The notes: generated by a model not told the origin, from the sequence alone. A DNA stretch of 25,518 nt from UBA4615 sp046046245 (GCA_046046245.1 JBJOKE010000036.1:1-25518), one strand, 5' to 3'; shown: positions 16,468 to 24,078, counted from the stretch's first letter. A program made the numbers and translations.

Positions 16468-17100
16468 TCAGGCCGCCGGCGACTCGGCTGCCGTGCCCGC
16501 CGCAGCGGCGGCCACCGCGAAGTCGAGCGCGTCCTCGAGGCGGTCGTCGCCCCAGAACAGCTCGTCACCGATCGTGAAGCTCGGCGACCCGAAGGCGCCC
16601 AGCGCCTCGGCCGCGTCGGTGATCGCACGCAGCAGCTGCTTGTTCGGCTCGGCCTGCGCGGCCAGCATCGTCGCCTCGGGATCGCGGCCCACCGCCGCGA
16701 GCGCACGTTTCAGGTTCTCGTCGGTGCCGATCGCCACGTCCTCGGACCAGTGCAGCCGGAAGGCCTCGCGCGTGAACGCCTCGCACCAGCCCTGCGCCGA
16801 CGCGAGCGTGCCCACGCGGGCGGTCAGCAGCGTGTTCGGCGGATAGACGCTCGGCTTGCGGTACGGCACGCCGTGCACGGCGGCACGCCGCTCGAGGTCG
16901 CGCCACATGTACTTCAGCTTCGGCGGGTGGCCGAGGAAGGGTCCCTGCGCCATGCCCTGGTGCTTGAAGATCGGCGCGAGCAGGAACGGACGCCAGTCGA
17001 CCTGCACGCCACGCGCCTGCGCGAGCGCGGGCAGCCGCGCGACCGTGAGCCAGGTGTACGTGCTGCCGTATTCGAACCAGAACGTCATTCGGCCGGGCAT
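16468..17100 (-). CDS. 2-hydroxychromene-2-carboxylate isomerase family protein (DsbA fold, GST-kappa-like)
   Basis: The protein has 210 residues. The N-terminus MTFWFEYGSTYTWL has the thioredoxin/DsbA-fold first strand with Ser13 where GST-kappa and HCCA isomerases keep the catalytic serine; there is no CxxC. The C-terminal signature FGSPSFTIGDELFWGDDRLEDAL is typical of the family. These enzymes use glutathione to isomerise a step of naphthalene-type aromatic degradation, but many are general detoxification proteins. No aromatic degradation genes flank it, so the second reading is likelier. ATG 17100 is favoured because GGAG lies 5 nt upstream; Met5 is an alternative. It starts 10 bp after the apt stop. 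Confidence 0.88.
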   Translation of the reverse strand: MPGRMTFWFEYGSTYTWLTVARLPALAQARGVQVDWRPFLLAPIFKHQGMAQGPFLGHPPKLKYMWRDLERRAAVHGVPYRKPSVYPPNTLLTARVGTLASAQGWCEAFTREAFRLHWSEDVAIGTDENLKRALAAVGRDPEATMLAAQAEPNKQLLRAITDAAEALGAFGSPSFTIGDELFWGDDRLEDALDFAVAAAAAGTAAESPAA

Positions 17101-17110
17101 GCGATCTCCG

Positions 17111-17650
17111 TCAGTGGCCTTCGAAACTCACGAGGGTGTGGAGCGCGAGGCCCGCGTCGCGCAGCCGCTTCGAGCCGCCGAGCTCGGGAAGGTCGACGAT
17201 CGCCGCGCCTTCGACGACGGTGGCGCCGAGCCGCTCGACGAGCCGGCGGCCGGCCATCATCGTGCCGCCGGTGGCGATCAGGTCGTCGATCAGCAGCACG
17301 CGGTCGCCCGGCCGGCACGCGTCGGCGTGCAGCTCGACCGACGCGCTGCCGTACTCGAGCTCGTACGACTCGGCCACCGTGTCGAACGGCAGCTTGCCCT
17401 TCTTGCGGATCGGCACGAAGCCGAGGTTGAGCTCGTAGGCGACGATCGAGCCGAGGATGAAGCCGCGCGCGTCGATGCCCGCGACGAGGTCGAGGTCCTG
17501 TCCCATGTACCGGTGCACGAACAGGTCCACCAGCACGCGCAGCGTCTTCGGGTCCTGCAGCAGTGGCGTGATGTCGCGGAACATCACGCCGGGCTGCGGC
17601 CAGTCGGGCACCGTGCGGATGCGGTCGCGGATGTAGTTCGGATCGAGCAT
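17111..17650 (-). CDS. apt: Adenine phosphoribosyltransferase
   Basis: The protein has 179 residues, the normal length. The N-terminus IRTVPDWPQPGVMFRDITPLL is the Apt hood region, GIDARGFILG is conserved, PIRKKGKLP is the flexible loop, and VLLIDDLIATGGT is the PRPP-binding motif with the DD pair. The enzyme converts adenine and PRPP to AMP and pyrophosphate in purine salvage, in the cytoplasm. It is the first gene of a minus-strand operon with the isomerase, hslR and the phosphatase. A TACAAT -10 box lies 37 bp upstream. Confidence 0.97.
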   Translation of the reverse strand: MLDPNYIRDRIRTVPDWPQPGVMFRDITPLLQDPKTLRVLVDLFVHRYMGQDLDLVAGIDARGFILGSIVAYELNLGFVPIRKKGKLPFDTVAESYELEYGSASVELHADACRPGDRVLLIDDLIATGGTMMAGRRLVERLGATVVEGAAIVDLPELGGSKRLRDAGLALHTLVSFEGH

Positions 17651-17686
17651 GGGAGCGGGCGTTTGCCCGGTACGGACGTCGCGGCT

Positions 17687-17692
17687 ATTGTA
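17687..17692 (-). promoter_or_regulatory. Candidate -10 box for apt operon
   Basis: On the minus strand TACAAT occurs here, one base from the TATAAT consensus, giving a leader of ~30 nt before the apt start. No good -35 element is seen at 16-18 bp. The site lies within the short gap to the divergent MaoC-like gene. Confidence 0.4.
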
Positions 17693-17716
17693 GGGCCGAT
17701 CCTACGGAGCCTTCCC

Positions 17717-18202
17717 TTGACCCCTGCCCCCGCCCCGCCGTCCGTCCCGTTCAAGCAGCGCTGGTTCGAGGACTACCCGGTCGGCGAGATCGCCGAGTTC
17801 GGCGACCATCCGGTGACCGAGGCGGAGATCGTCGACTTCGCCACCCGTTACGATCCGCAGCCCTTCCACGTCGACGCGGCGGCCGCGCAGGCGTCGAACT
17901 TCGGTGGCCTGATCGCGAGCGGCTGGATGACCGCGTCGTGCGCGATGCGGATGCTCGTCGACCACTACATCTCGCCGCAGGCGAGCATGGGCTCGCCGGG
18001 CGTCGACGAGCTGCGCTGGGTCCAGCCGGTGCGCCCCGGCGACCGGCTTCGGATGCGCACGACGGTGCTCGAGTCGCGCCGCTCGCAGAGCAAGCCGGAC
18101 CGCGGGATGATCCGCTTCCACTGGGACGTGCTGCGGCAGGACGGCACCACCGTGATGACGATGACCGGCTGGGGGATGTACCGCACGCGGCCGGCGGGCT
18201 GA
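17717..18202 (+). CDS. MaoC-like (R)-specific enoyl-CoA hydratase/dehydratase
   Basis: The protein has 161 residues, a single hotdog domain. The hydratase-2 motif is YDPQPFHVD (Asp46 and His51 as the catalytic pair), followed by FGGLIASGWMTAS, both typical of MaoC dehydratases. It would hydrate trans-2-enoyl-CoA or a related acyl-CoA; the substrate is not evident. The start is a TTG at 17717, with GGAG (17706-17709) 7 nt upstream. No ATG or GTG near the conserved N-terminus (VPFKQRWFEDYPVGE) fits as well. It is divergent from apt, 66 bp away. It stands alone, without fatty-acid or polyhydroxyalkanoate genes nearby. Confidence 0.88.
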   Translation: MTPAPAPPSVPFKQRWFEDYPVGEIAEFGDHPVTEAEIVDFATRYDPQPFHVDAAAAQASNFGGLIASGWMTASCAMRMLVDHYISPQASMGSPGVDELRWVQPVRPGDRLRMRTTVLESRRSQSKPDRGMIRFHWDVLRQDGTTVMTMTGWGMYRTRPAG

Positions 18203-18244
18203 GGCCCGACAGGTCCAGGCGCGCGGCGCGCGGCGCGCGAACGC

Positions 18245-18250
18245 TAGAAT
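18245..18250 (+). promoter_or_regulatory. Candidate -10 box for the glycine-zipper lipoprotein gene
   Basis: TAGAAT lies 58 bp upstream of the lipoprotein start. The expected -35 position falls in a GCGCGCGGCGCGCG stretch with no consensus match. The gene has a good Shine-Dalgarno (AGGAGA) just upstream of its ATG. Confidence 0.35.
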
Positions 18251-18308
18251 CGCCCGATTCCGCTCCGACAGCGAGCGGTCGACCCCGCAGCGCCACCAGG
18301 AGAGTCCC

Positions 18309-18728
18309 ATGTCCCGCCTCATCGCCCGTCTCACGGCCGTCCTCTTCGCCGCGATCCTCGCCGCCTGCGCGAGCGCGCCGCCCGGCGCGAACCTCGCCGG
18401 CACGGGCACCGTCAACGCCATCTCCGAGATCCGCGAGGCCAGCCAGGGCGCCGGCGTCGCCGGCGCGGTCGGCGGTGCGGTGGTCGGCGGCATGATCGGC
18501 AGCCTGTTCGGCGGCGGCACCGGCCGCACGATCGCGACCGGCGTCGGTGCGGCGGTCGGCTCGGGCGTCGGCGGCAGCGCCGCCGCGCAGGCCGGCGCCG
18601 CCACCGCCTGGGACGTGTCGATCCGCTTCGAAGACGGCATCGACCGCATCGTGCGCGTCTACCAGCAGCCGGTCGTGCGCCCGGGCCAGAAGGTGCGCGT
18701 CGCCAACGGCATGGTCTCGCCGCTCTGA
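18309..18728 (+). CDS. Glycine-zipper outer-membrane lipoprotein (SlyB/PcP-like)
   Basis: The protein has 139 residues. A lipoprotein signal peptide ends in the lipobox LAAC with Cys20; the +2 residue is Ala, so sorting to the outer membrane is expected. Residues ~48-95 are a glycine-zipper double segment (AGAVGGAVVGGMIGSLFGGG, then GVGAAVGSGVGGS). The C-terminal domain (WDVSIRFEDGIDRIVRVYQQ, then PGQKVRVANG) matches the SlyB/PcP/17-kDa antigen group. Family members stabilise the outer membrane, and SlyB in enterobacteria is stress-induced. It is a single gene, followed by a terminator shared with the convergent cold-shock gene. Confidence 0.88.
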   Translation: MSRLIARLTAVLFAAILAACASAPPGANLAGTGTVNAISEIREASQGAGVAGAVGGAVVGGMIGSLFGGGTGRTIATGVGAAVGSGVGGSAAAQAGAATAWDVSIRFEDGIDRIVRVYQQPVVRPGQKVRVANGMVSPL

Positions 18729-18765
18729 GCCTCGCGGGGCGCGCCGCGCCCCGCGCCGGAAAACG

Positions 18766-18791
18766 AACGGGCCGCCCTGGGGCGGCCCGTT
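18766..18791. terminator. Bidirectional intrinsic terminator between the lipoprotein and cold-shock genes
   Basis: AACGGGCCGCC (18766-18776) pairs perfectly with GGCGGCCCGTT (18781-18791), an 11-bp stem with a 4-nt loop. On the minus strand it is followed by TCGTTTTCC, a U-rich tail suited to ending the cold-shock transcript; on the plus strand by TCCGTTCG, a weaker tail for the lipoprotein transcript. Confidence 0.75.
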
Positions 18792-18814
18792 TCCGTTCGA
18801 TCGGTCGCCGCGCG

Positions 18815-18833
18815 GCGGGCCCTCGGGGCCCGC
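18815..18833 (-). other. Second hairpin just downstream of the cold-shock gene
   Basis: GCGGGCCC (18815-18822) and GGGCCCGC (18826-18833) form a perfect 8-bp stem with a TCG loop, 16 bp after the cold-shock stop. It has no T-run and may protect the 3' end of the transcript. Confidence 0.45.
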
Positions 18834-18849
18834 GTCGCGGCGTGCGCGA

Positions 18850-19059
18850 TCAGATCGGGCGGATGCGGCTGGCCTGCGGGCCTTTCTGGCCCTGGGTCAC
18901 CTCGAACTCCACGCGCTGGTTCTCGGCCAGCGAACGGAAGCCCTTGCCCTCGATCTGGCTGAAGTGGGCGAACAGGTCCTCGCCGCCGCCATCCGGCTTG
19001 ATGAAGCCGAAGCCTTTGGCGTCGTTGAACCACTTGACGATACCGGTCTGGGTAGCCAT
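18850..19059 (-). CDS. Cold-shock protein (CspA family)
   Basis: The protein has 69 residues, the standard length. It contains one cold-shock domain with RNP1 KGFGFI (15-20) and RNP2 DLFAHF (28-33, where VFVHF is commoner), preceded by GIVKWFND. It binds single-stranded RNA and DNA and melts RNA structure, in the cytoplasm. AAGGA lies ~10 nt upstream of the start. It faces away from nothing close: the 278 bp up to the MFS gene (19060-19337) hold no other gene and probably contain a long leader, as is common for cspA-type genes. I see no confident promoter there. Confidence 0.96.
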   Translation of the reverse strand: MATQTGIVKWFNDAKGFGFIKPDGGGEDLFAHFSQIEGKGFRSLAENQRVEFEVTQGQKGPQASRIRPI

Positions 19060-19337
19060 TCGAAACGAATCCTTGAGATCAGGTTTGGTATGACGACAGG
19101 CCTCAGCGGCCCGCCTGGGCGCCCGGGTTCAAGGAATGTGACCGTGGGGATTCGAGACCGGAACGGCCGCCGGTGACCCGGGGACCGCACTGACTGGATG
19201 CCTTGGAAAACAGACGTCTTGATGCGGGAGCGCCGGGAGTCTACCTCAAGCGGCGTCGCGGCGCCACCGACCCGCTGGCGTGGTGGCCGGGCCACGGTCG
19301 CGGGCGGCCGACGGCCGGTCGGGCGAGCGCCGGCCGC
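19060..19337 (-). other. Intergenic region: cold-shock gene leader and MFS 3' end
   Basis: No coding potential of its own is convincing. Near the MFS stop, GCGGCCG and CGGCCGC can pair across ~20 nt on the minus strand, a weak terminator-like hairpin without a T-run. The part next to the cold-shock gene is less GC-rich, as expected for a 5' leader. Confidence 0.35.
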
Positions 19338-20573
19338 TCAGGCCGCCGCGGCCGCGCGCTCGGCGGCGATCCGCGCGCTCGGCCGCACGTCCATCGCCAT
19401 CTGCGCCAGCCCCGCGACCACGCCGATCGCGACCGCCCCCTTCCAGGCCCAGTCGTAGGAGCCGAGCGACGAGTAGATCGCGCCGCCGCCCCAGGCGCCG
19501 ACGAACGAGCCCACCTGATGGCTGAGGAAGGCGATGCCGGTGAGCGTGGCCATCCAGCGCAACCCGAACAGGTGGACCACCAGGCCGTTCACCAGCGGCA
19601 CGACGCCGAGCCACAGCGTGCCCATCGCCGCGGCGAAGACCAGCGTGCCCAGCGGCGTGGGCGGCACCGAGAAGTAGACGGCGACGATCGCCGAGCGCAG
19701 CAGGTAGATGCCACCGAGCAGCAGATGCTTCGGCCAGCGCTGCCCGAGCCATCCGAACAGGTACGAGCCCGCCACGTTGAACAGGCCGATCAGCGCGAGC
19801 GCGCTCGCGGTCACCGACGGGTCGATGCCGCAGACGTCGAGGTAGGTCGGCAGGTGCGTGGTGAGGAAGACGAGCTGCAGTCCGCAGACGAAGAACGCGA
19901 GTGCCATCGTCACGTAGCCGCCGTGCGCGGCCGCCTCGCGCAGCGCCTGCGCGACCGTCTGCTCGACGCCGGGCCCCGCCTCGCGCTCGATCGCGTCGGC
20001 GCGGCCGGCCATCAGCGCCGCGGGCAGCATCACCGCGGCGAGCCCGAGGAAGGCCACCAGCGCGAGCTGCCAGCCACCGCGCACGATCATCGCCTGGGCG
20101 AGCGGCGACGCGATCGCGAGGCCGAGCGAGCCCGCGGCCGAGACCGCGCCCATCGCGACACTGCGCTTCGCGGCGGTGACGGTCCGCGCGGTGACGTTCA
20201 TCGCGAGGTTCGACGCGGTGCACGACAGCGCGAGACCGATGCAGAGCCCGGCGCCGAGCGTCAGCACCAGCGCCGACGGGGCGAGCGCCATCAGCACGAG
20301 GCCGAGCGCGTAGACCAGCACGCCGGCGATCGCCACCGGACGCGCGCCCCAGCGGTCGACGACCAGCCCCGCGAAGGGCTGCGTGACGCCCCAGACGATG
20401 TTCTGGATCGCCAGCGCGAGCGAGTAGTCGGCTGCGGTGATGCCGAGATCGCGGATGACGTGGGGCTGCAGCAGGCCGAGGCTCTGGCGCATGCCCATCG
20501 CGAGGCTGAGCATCACCGCGGCGCCACCGAGGATGGTGACGGTCTGGCTGCGGCTGAGCTCGGAGGGCTTCAT
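19338..20573 (-). CDS. Major facilitator superfamily transporter
   Basis: The protein has 411 residues and about 12 membrane segments in two halves separated by a hydrophilic loop near residue 200 (GRADAIEREAGPGVEQTVAQ). The loop between segments 2 and 3 has the MFS motif-A-like GLVVDRWGARPVAIAG. The overall pattern (MRQSLGLLQPHVIRDLGIT near the start) resembles bacterial monocarboxylate/oxalate-formate-type MFS carriers, but the substrate cannot be assigned. ATG 20573 immediately precedes the first membrane segment. Transcribed alone; 104 bp separate it from the glgC stop. Confidence 0.9.
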   Translation of the reverse strand: MKPSELSRSQTVTILGGAAVMLSLAMGMRQSLGLLQPHVIRDLGITAADYSLALAIQNIVWGVTQPFAGLVVDRWGARPVAIAGVLVYALGLVLMALAPSALVLTLGAGLCIGLALSCTASNLAMNVTARTVTAAKRSVAMGAVSAAGSLGLAIASPLAQAMIVRGGWQLALVAFLGLAAVMLPAALMAGRADAIEREAGPGVEQTVAQALREAAAHGGYVTMALAFFVCGLQLVFLTTHLPTYLDVCGIDPSVTASALALIGLFNVAGSYLFGWLGQRWPKHLLLGGIYLLRSAIVAVYFSVPPTPLGTLVFAAAMGTLWLGVVPLVNGLVVHLFGLRWMATLTGIAFLSHQVGSFVGAWGGGAIYSSLGSYDWAWKGAVAIGVVAGLAQMAMDVRPSARIAAERAAAAA

Positions 20574-20677
20574 CGGACGGCGTCGGGCGGCGGAGGCCGA
20601 GCGAGCATACGCGACGCACCGCGGCGCGACCGCGGGCGGGCGTTCCGTAAGCGCGGACCGGCTCCGGCGGCCCGCCG

Positions 20678-22093
20678 TCAGACCGGCTGCGGGCCGGGCT
20701 CGGCGAGGCGGTGCCGATCCGGGTCGACCGCTTCGAAGGGTTCGATCGGCCGGGAGACGGTGCGCCGGGGCGCGCGGGCGGCGGCGGTCAGCTCGGTCGC
20801 CATCGACGCCACGACCGCCGACGGCCGGGCCGCCGCCAACGCCGCGAGCCGCCGCGCCGTCACGACGACCACGCCGCCCTCCGACACGTCGAAGCGCGCC
20901 CGATCGAGGCCGGCGTCGACGCCCACGCGAAGCCCGTCCGGCAGCACCGCGTCCTCGTCGACGATCGCGTGCCGCACGACCGCGCCGCGACCGACGACCG
21001 CACCGGGCAGCAGCACCGTGTCCTCGACGAGCGCCCGCGGGCCGACGCGTACGCCGGTCGACAGCACCGAGCGGCGCACCGTCGCGCCGTCGACCACGCA
21101 ACCGCCCGCCACCAGCGCGTCCTCGGCCCGTCCGCTGCGCCCCGGAGGACCGGTGAAGCGCGCCGGCGGCAGCGCGCGCGGCACACCGCGGATCGGCCAC
21201 GCGTCGTCGTGCAGGTCGAGCGGCGGATCGGGGCGCAGCAGGTCGCGATGCGCCTGCCAGTAGGCGTCGACGGTGCCGACGTCGCGCCAGTACGGCTCGC
21301 CCGCGGCGCCGCGGACCGCGCCGTCGGCGAAGCGGTGCGCCCGCACGCGTCCGGCCGCGACGAGGCGCGGCAGCAGGTCGCGACCGAAGTCGTGCAGGCT
21401 GTGCGCGTCGACGGCGTCGCGACGCAGCACCTCGGCGAGCAGCGCCGCATCGAACACGTAGAGACCCGTCGAGACCAGCGACCGGTCGTCGCGGCCGGGC
21501 AGCGCGGCCGGGTGCGCGGGCTTCTCGTCGAACGACAGCACGCGCCCCGACGCGTCGACGCGTATCACGCCGAACGCGTGCGCCGCGCTGCGCGGCACCT
21601 CGATGCAGGCGACCGTCGCGCCGGTCCCGGAGCGGACGTGCTCGACCAGCATCGGCCGGCAGTCCATCCGGCAGACGTGGTCGCCGGCCAGCACCAGCAC
21701 CCAACGCGCGCCGCACTCGTCGAGCAGGTCGAGGTTCTGGTGGACGGCATCGGCGGTGCCTGCGTACCAGCTCTCGCCGGTCTTCTGCTGTGCGGGCACC
21801 GCGTCGATGGCGACGCCCGGAGCCGCGTCGCGCCAGCCCTGCGCGACGTGCCGGATCAGGCCCTGGCCACGGTACTGGGTCAGCACCGAGATCCGGCGCA
21901 ACCCGGAGTTGACCGCGTTGCCGAGCGCGAAGTCGACGATCCGCAGCGTGCCGCCGAAGGGCACGGCGGGCTTGGCGCGCCGTTCGGTGAGCGGCCCGAG
22001 GCGGCTGCCGCGGCCGCCGGCGAGCACGACGGTCCAGGTGTCGGCGACGATCTGCGCCGCAGACGGCGCGCGGCGCTCGAACGGTGGGGTCAT
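20678..22093 (-). CDS. glgC: Glucose-1-phosphate adenylyltransferase (ADP-glucose pyrophosphorylase)
   Basis: The protein has 471 residues, ~40-50 longer than usual GlgC. The nucleotide-binding motif is VVLAGGRGSRLGPLTERRAKPAVPFGG-like at ~22-48, followed by GTADAVHQN, LAGDHVCRMD (catalytic Asp region), FDEKPAHP and WRDVGTVDAYW, then a left-handed beta-helix-like C-terminus (VLLPGAVVGRGAVVRHAIVD). It makes ADP-glucose from ATP and glucose-1-phosphate, the first step of glycogen synthesis. The extra length is an Arg/Ala-rich tail after the usual end (VTARRLAAL onward). No glgA, glgB or glgP lies nearby. Start ATG 22093 overlaps the stop of a 14-codon leader ORF (ATGA). Confidence 0.92.
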   Translation of the reverse strand: MTPPFERRAPSAAQIVADTWTVVLAGGRGSRLGPLTERRAKPAVPFGGTLRIVDFALGNAVNSGLRRISVLTQYRGQGLIRHVAQGWRDAAPGVAIDAVPAQQKTGESWYAGTADAVHQNLDLLDECGARWVLVLAGDHVCRMDCRPMLVEHVRSGTGATVACIEVPRSAAHAFGVIRVDASGRVLSFDEKPAHPAALPGRDDRSLVSTGLYVFDAALLAEVLRRDAVDAHSLHDFGRDLLPRLVAAGRVRAHRFADGAVRGAAGEPYWRDVGTVDAYWQAHRDLLRPDPPLDLHDDAWPIRGVPRALPPARFTGPPGRSGRAEDALVAGGCVVDGATVRRSVLSTGVRVGPRALVEDTVLLPGAVVGRGAVVRHAIVDEDAVLPDGLRVGVDAGLDRARFDVSEGGVVVVTARRLAALAAARPSAVVASMATELTAAARAPRRTVSRPIEPFEAVDPDRHRLAEPGPQPV

Positions 22094-22134
22094 CGCGCGG
22101 CCCCCTGCGCAGGCGTATCGGTCGACGGACTCAT
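22090..22134 (-). CDS. Candidate 14-codon leader ORF overlapping the glgC start
   Basis: ATG at 22134 follows a near-perfect Shine-Dalgarno (GGAGGAG) by a few bases and encodes MSPSTDTPAQGAAR. Its TGA overlaps the glgC start as ATGA. The glgC ATG itself has only a G-rich stretch upstream. This arrangement fits translational coupling, with the leader ORF feeding ribosomes to glgC. Conservation is unknown, so it could be chance. Confidence 0.4.
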   Translation of the reverse strand: MSPSTDTPAQGAAR

Positions 22135-22136
22135 GT

Positions 22137-22195
22137 CTCCTCCGCGGCGTGCCCGAGACTGGTGACAGGAGTGTGTCCCGGAGACCGCGTAGGAG
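22137..22195 (-). promoter_or_regulatory. Inverted repeat that would mask the leader-ORF Shine-Dalgarno of glgC
   Basis: On the minus-strand RNA, CTCCTACGCGG (from 22195-22185) can pair with CCGCGGAGGAG (from 22147-22137) with one mismatch, around a 37-nt loop. The second arm is the Shine-Dalgarno of the leader ORF, so folding would hide it. The loop contains a smaller GACA/TGTC stem. No known riboswitch consensus was recognised. Confidence 0.45.
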
Positions 22196-22249
22196 GGTTG
22201 ATGCATCGCAAGCCCGCGCATGTCGCACGGGCCCGCGAACGGCCCCGCT

Positions 22250-22936
22250 TCAGGCCGCTTCGGCGGCCCGCTCCGGCGCGACGGACCAGAAGGTCGACGC
22301 CGGCACGTGGACCAGCTGCGCGGCGGTCCGGCCGGTCGCTCGGATGTGCCGCGCGACCACCTCGAAGCCGAGCGAGTAGCCGGTGTGCCGCGGCAGGCCG
22401 CGCTCGGGCGCCCCGAAGAACCACGCGCGATGATCGTAGTCGCGCTGCTCGAGGCGCGGCCGCGCGAGCGCCTCGACCTCGCGCAGCGCGTCGGGCTTCA
22501 GCGCGCGCGCCCAGAACGGCACGATGCCGCCGCGGAAGCCGGTCTCGAACACGCACGCCAGGCCCTCGCTGACGAGCGTCTCGCCGAGCGTCGTGCCGTA
22601 GCCGGGGCGGACCCAGCGCGCGCAGTGATGGAGCTCGTGCGCGAGCATCGCGATGAGTTCCTCCTCGCCGGCGGCGTCCACCCAGGGGTGCGCGGGATCG
22701 ATCCAGACGTCGATGCGGTCGGCGGCCCACGCACGCGCGCCGATCCCGGTCTCGCGGATCGTCCGTGCGGGATCGACGCCGACGGCGACGACGATCCGGT
22801 CGCGGATCGGCAGCAGCGGCAGCACCTGGCGCTCGGCGAGGTGCAGCGTGCGCTCGAGGAAGCCGCGCAGGCGGATCATCCGATCGGGGTCCTGGCCGCT
22901 CGAGGCGGGTTCGAAGAAGTCGAGTTGCAGCGGCAT
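22250..22936 (-). CDS. DUF2268-like putative zinc-dependent protease
   Basis: The protein has 228 residues. The zinc-protease motif is HELHH at 100-104 (HExxH with Glu101 as catalytic base), followed by a conserved SEGLA with Glu124 as probable third ligand, as in the DUF2268 family of predicted Zn-dependent proteases. No signal peptide or membrane segment is visible, so it is likely cytoplasmic. Its substrate is unknown. It lies 175 bp downstream of the hydrolase gene and 115 bp upstream of the glgC leader ORF, on the same strand, but hairpins on both sides leave co-transcription uncertain. Confidence 0.78.
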   Translation of the reverse strand: MPLQLDFFEPASSGQDPDRMIRLRGFLERTLHLAERQVLPLLPIRDRIVVAVGVDPARTIRETGIGARAWAADRIDVWIDPAHPWVDAAGEEELIAMLAHELHHCARWVRPGYGTTLGETLVSEGLACVFETGFRGGIVPFWARALKPDALREVEALARPRLEQRDYDHRAWFFGAPERGLPRHTGYSLGFEVVARHIRATGRTAAQLVHVPASTFWSVAPERAAEAA

Positions 22937-22971
22937 GTTCGGCGATCCGCGACGCGGACGGTGTCGGGGTC

Positions 22972-22996
22972 GCCGGCCCGGACCGCCCGGGCCGGC
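22972..22996 (-). terminator. Perfect 10-bp hairpin between the hydrolase and DUF2268 genes
   Basis: GCCGGCCCGG (22972-22981) and CCGGGCCGGC (22987-22996) pair perfectly around ACCGC. No T-run follows in either direction. It sits 36 bp upstream of the DUF2268 start and 116 bp past the hydrolase stop. The remainder of 22937-23111 shows no gene. Confidence 0.4.
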
Positions 22997-23111
22997 ATGC
23001 GTTCATGGTAGGCGGCCGTCGACAGCGCGCCGGTGCCATCCGTCGGTCGCGCGGGCCGTCCGTCGCGAGCGGTCGCGCGGCCCGTCGGAGATCACGTAGC
23101 CGGGCGCGCCT

Positions 23112-23981
23112 TCAGGTCAGCGCCGGCAGCATGCGATCGCGCCACAGGGCGTCGGCATGGTCGGCGCGGAAGAAGCCGAAGTGGCCGATGCGCGCCAGAT
23201 CGACGTCGCGCGGCGCGATGCGCGCCATCACGCGCGACGCGTTCGAATACCAGGCGTGCAGCGACTCGATGCTGCGCGCGGACATCATCTCGTCGTCGGT
23301 GAAGGAGAGCGCGAGGATCGGCGCGCGCACCGACTCGAAGTCGCGCCGCACGGCCTCGCCCTCGACGCCTACGGCATAGCCGGGCGACAGGCACCAGCGG
23401 CGCCACTGCCGCATCACGCCCGCCGGCAGGTCGCCCACCATGCGCAGACGGCGCCCCGGGAAGTAGCCGAACAGCGGGACCGCGACGGGCGCGGCCAGCC
23501 ACCACAGCAGCCAGACCTTGCGGCGCAGCCGCGGCGCGTTGTCGCGCCAGAAGCCGCTGCCCGCGGCGACGGTGACGATGCGGTCGATGCGGTCGCGACT
23601 CGGCACGAAGGGCACGATCTGCCCGCCCAGGCTGTGGCCGATCCAGTGGAGCGGGCGCCCGGGGGCGAGCGCGGCGGTGGCCTCGACCATCGCCTCGCAG
23701 TCGAGACGCCCCCAGTCGACGATGTCGGCGCGCAACGCGCGCAGCGGGCCGCGCAGGGACCGGCCGGTGCCGCGGTAGTCGAAGGTCGCGACCGCGAAGC
23801 CCTCCCGCACGAGCCAGTCGGCGAAGGCCGCGTAGAACGACTGCGGCACGCCCATCGCCGCCGCGATCAGGACGGCCGCGCGCGGCTCGCCCGCGGGGCG
23901 TCGGAAGGTGGCGGCGATCGGGTGGCCATCGGCGGCACGCACGTCGCGGGCGTCGGTGGTCACGGCTCGGGGTGACCGCAT
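23112..23981 (-). CDS. Alpha/beta hydrolase (COG4757-like predicted serine hydrolase)
   Basis: The protein has 289 residues. The oxyanion/strand motif FDYRGTGRS is followed by the nucleophile elbow GHSLGG with Ser117; the catalytic His is probably His267 in RIGHFGFFR; an acidic LSFTDDEMM segment likely supplies the Asp. The WCLSPGYA stretch is typical of the COG4757 predicted-hydrolase group as I remember it. The substrate is unknown. I chose ATG 23981; an upstream TTG at 24023 would extend the protein by 14 residues but lies in or before the promoter. It is divergent from the TetR gene, whose product probably controls it. Confidence 0.85.
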   Translation of the reverse strand: MRSPRAVTTDARDVRAADGHPIAATFRRPAGEPRAAVLIAAAMGVPQSFYAAFADWLVREGFAVATFDYRGTGRSLRGPLRALRADIVDWGRLDCEAMVEATAALAPGRPLHWIGHSLGGQIVPFVPSRDRIDRIVTVAAGSGFWRDNAPRLRRKVWLLWWLAAPVAVPLFGYFPGRRLRMVGDLPAGVMRQWRRWCLSPGYAVGVEGEAVRRDFESVRAPILALSFTDDEMMSARSIESLHAWYSNASRVMARIAPRDVDLARIGHFGFFRADHADALWRDRMLPALT

Positions 23982-23992
23982 GTCCGCATCCG

Positions 23993-24018
23993 TTAGTCTG
24001 TAGACCGATCTGTATAAT
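23993..24018. promoter_or_regulatory. Shared promoter/operator between the hydrolase and TetR regulator genes
   Basis: A perfect TATAAT (24013-24018) reads toward the TetR gene, and TATTAT (24019-24014 on the minus strand) reads toward the hydrolase. No good -35 is seen for either. TAGACCGATCTGTATA (24001-24016) is an imperfect palindrome overlapping both -10 boxes, and TCTGTA is directly repeated at 23997-24002 and 24009-24014. The left half-site TAGACC is shared, from memory, with operators of NemR/LmrA-type TetR repressors. The AT-rich stretch stands out against the GC-rich surroundings. Confidence 0.6.
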
Positions 24019-24078
24019 AACAAGGCTGTCGCGGCCCGCGAGCGCCGCCGATCAGGTGCGGCACGCTACGATCCCGAC

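Noticed and set aside
23982..24023. TTG start extending the alpha/beta hydrolase by 14 residues
   Set aside because: The extension would be encoded across the -10 box and operator; ATG 23981 leaves a normal leader.
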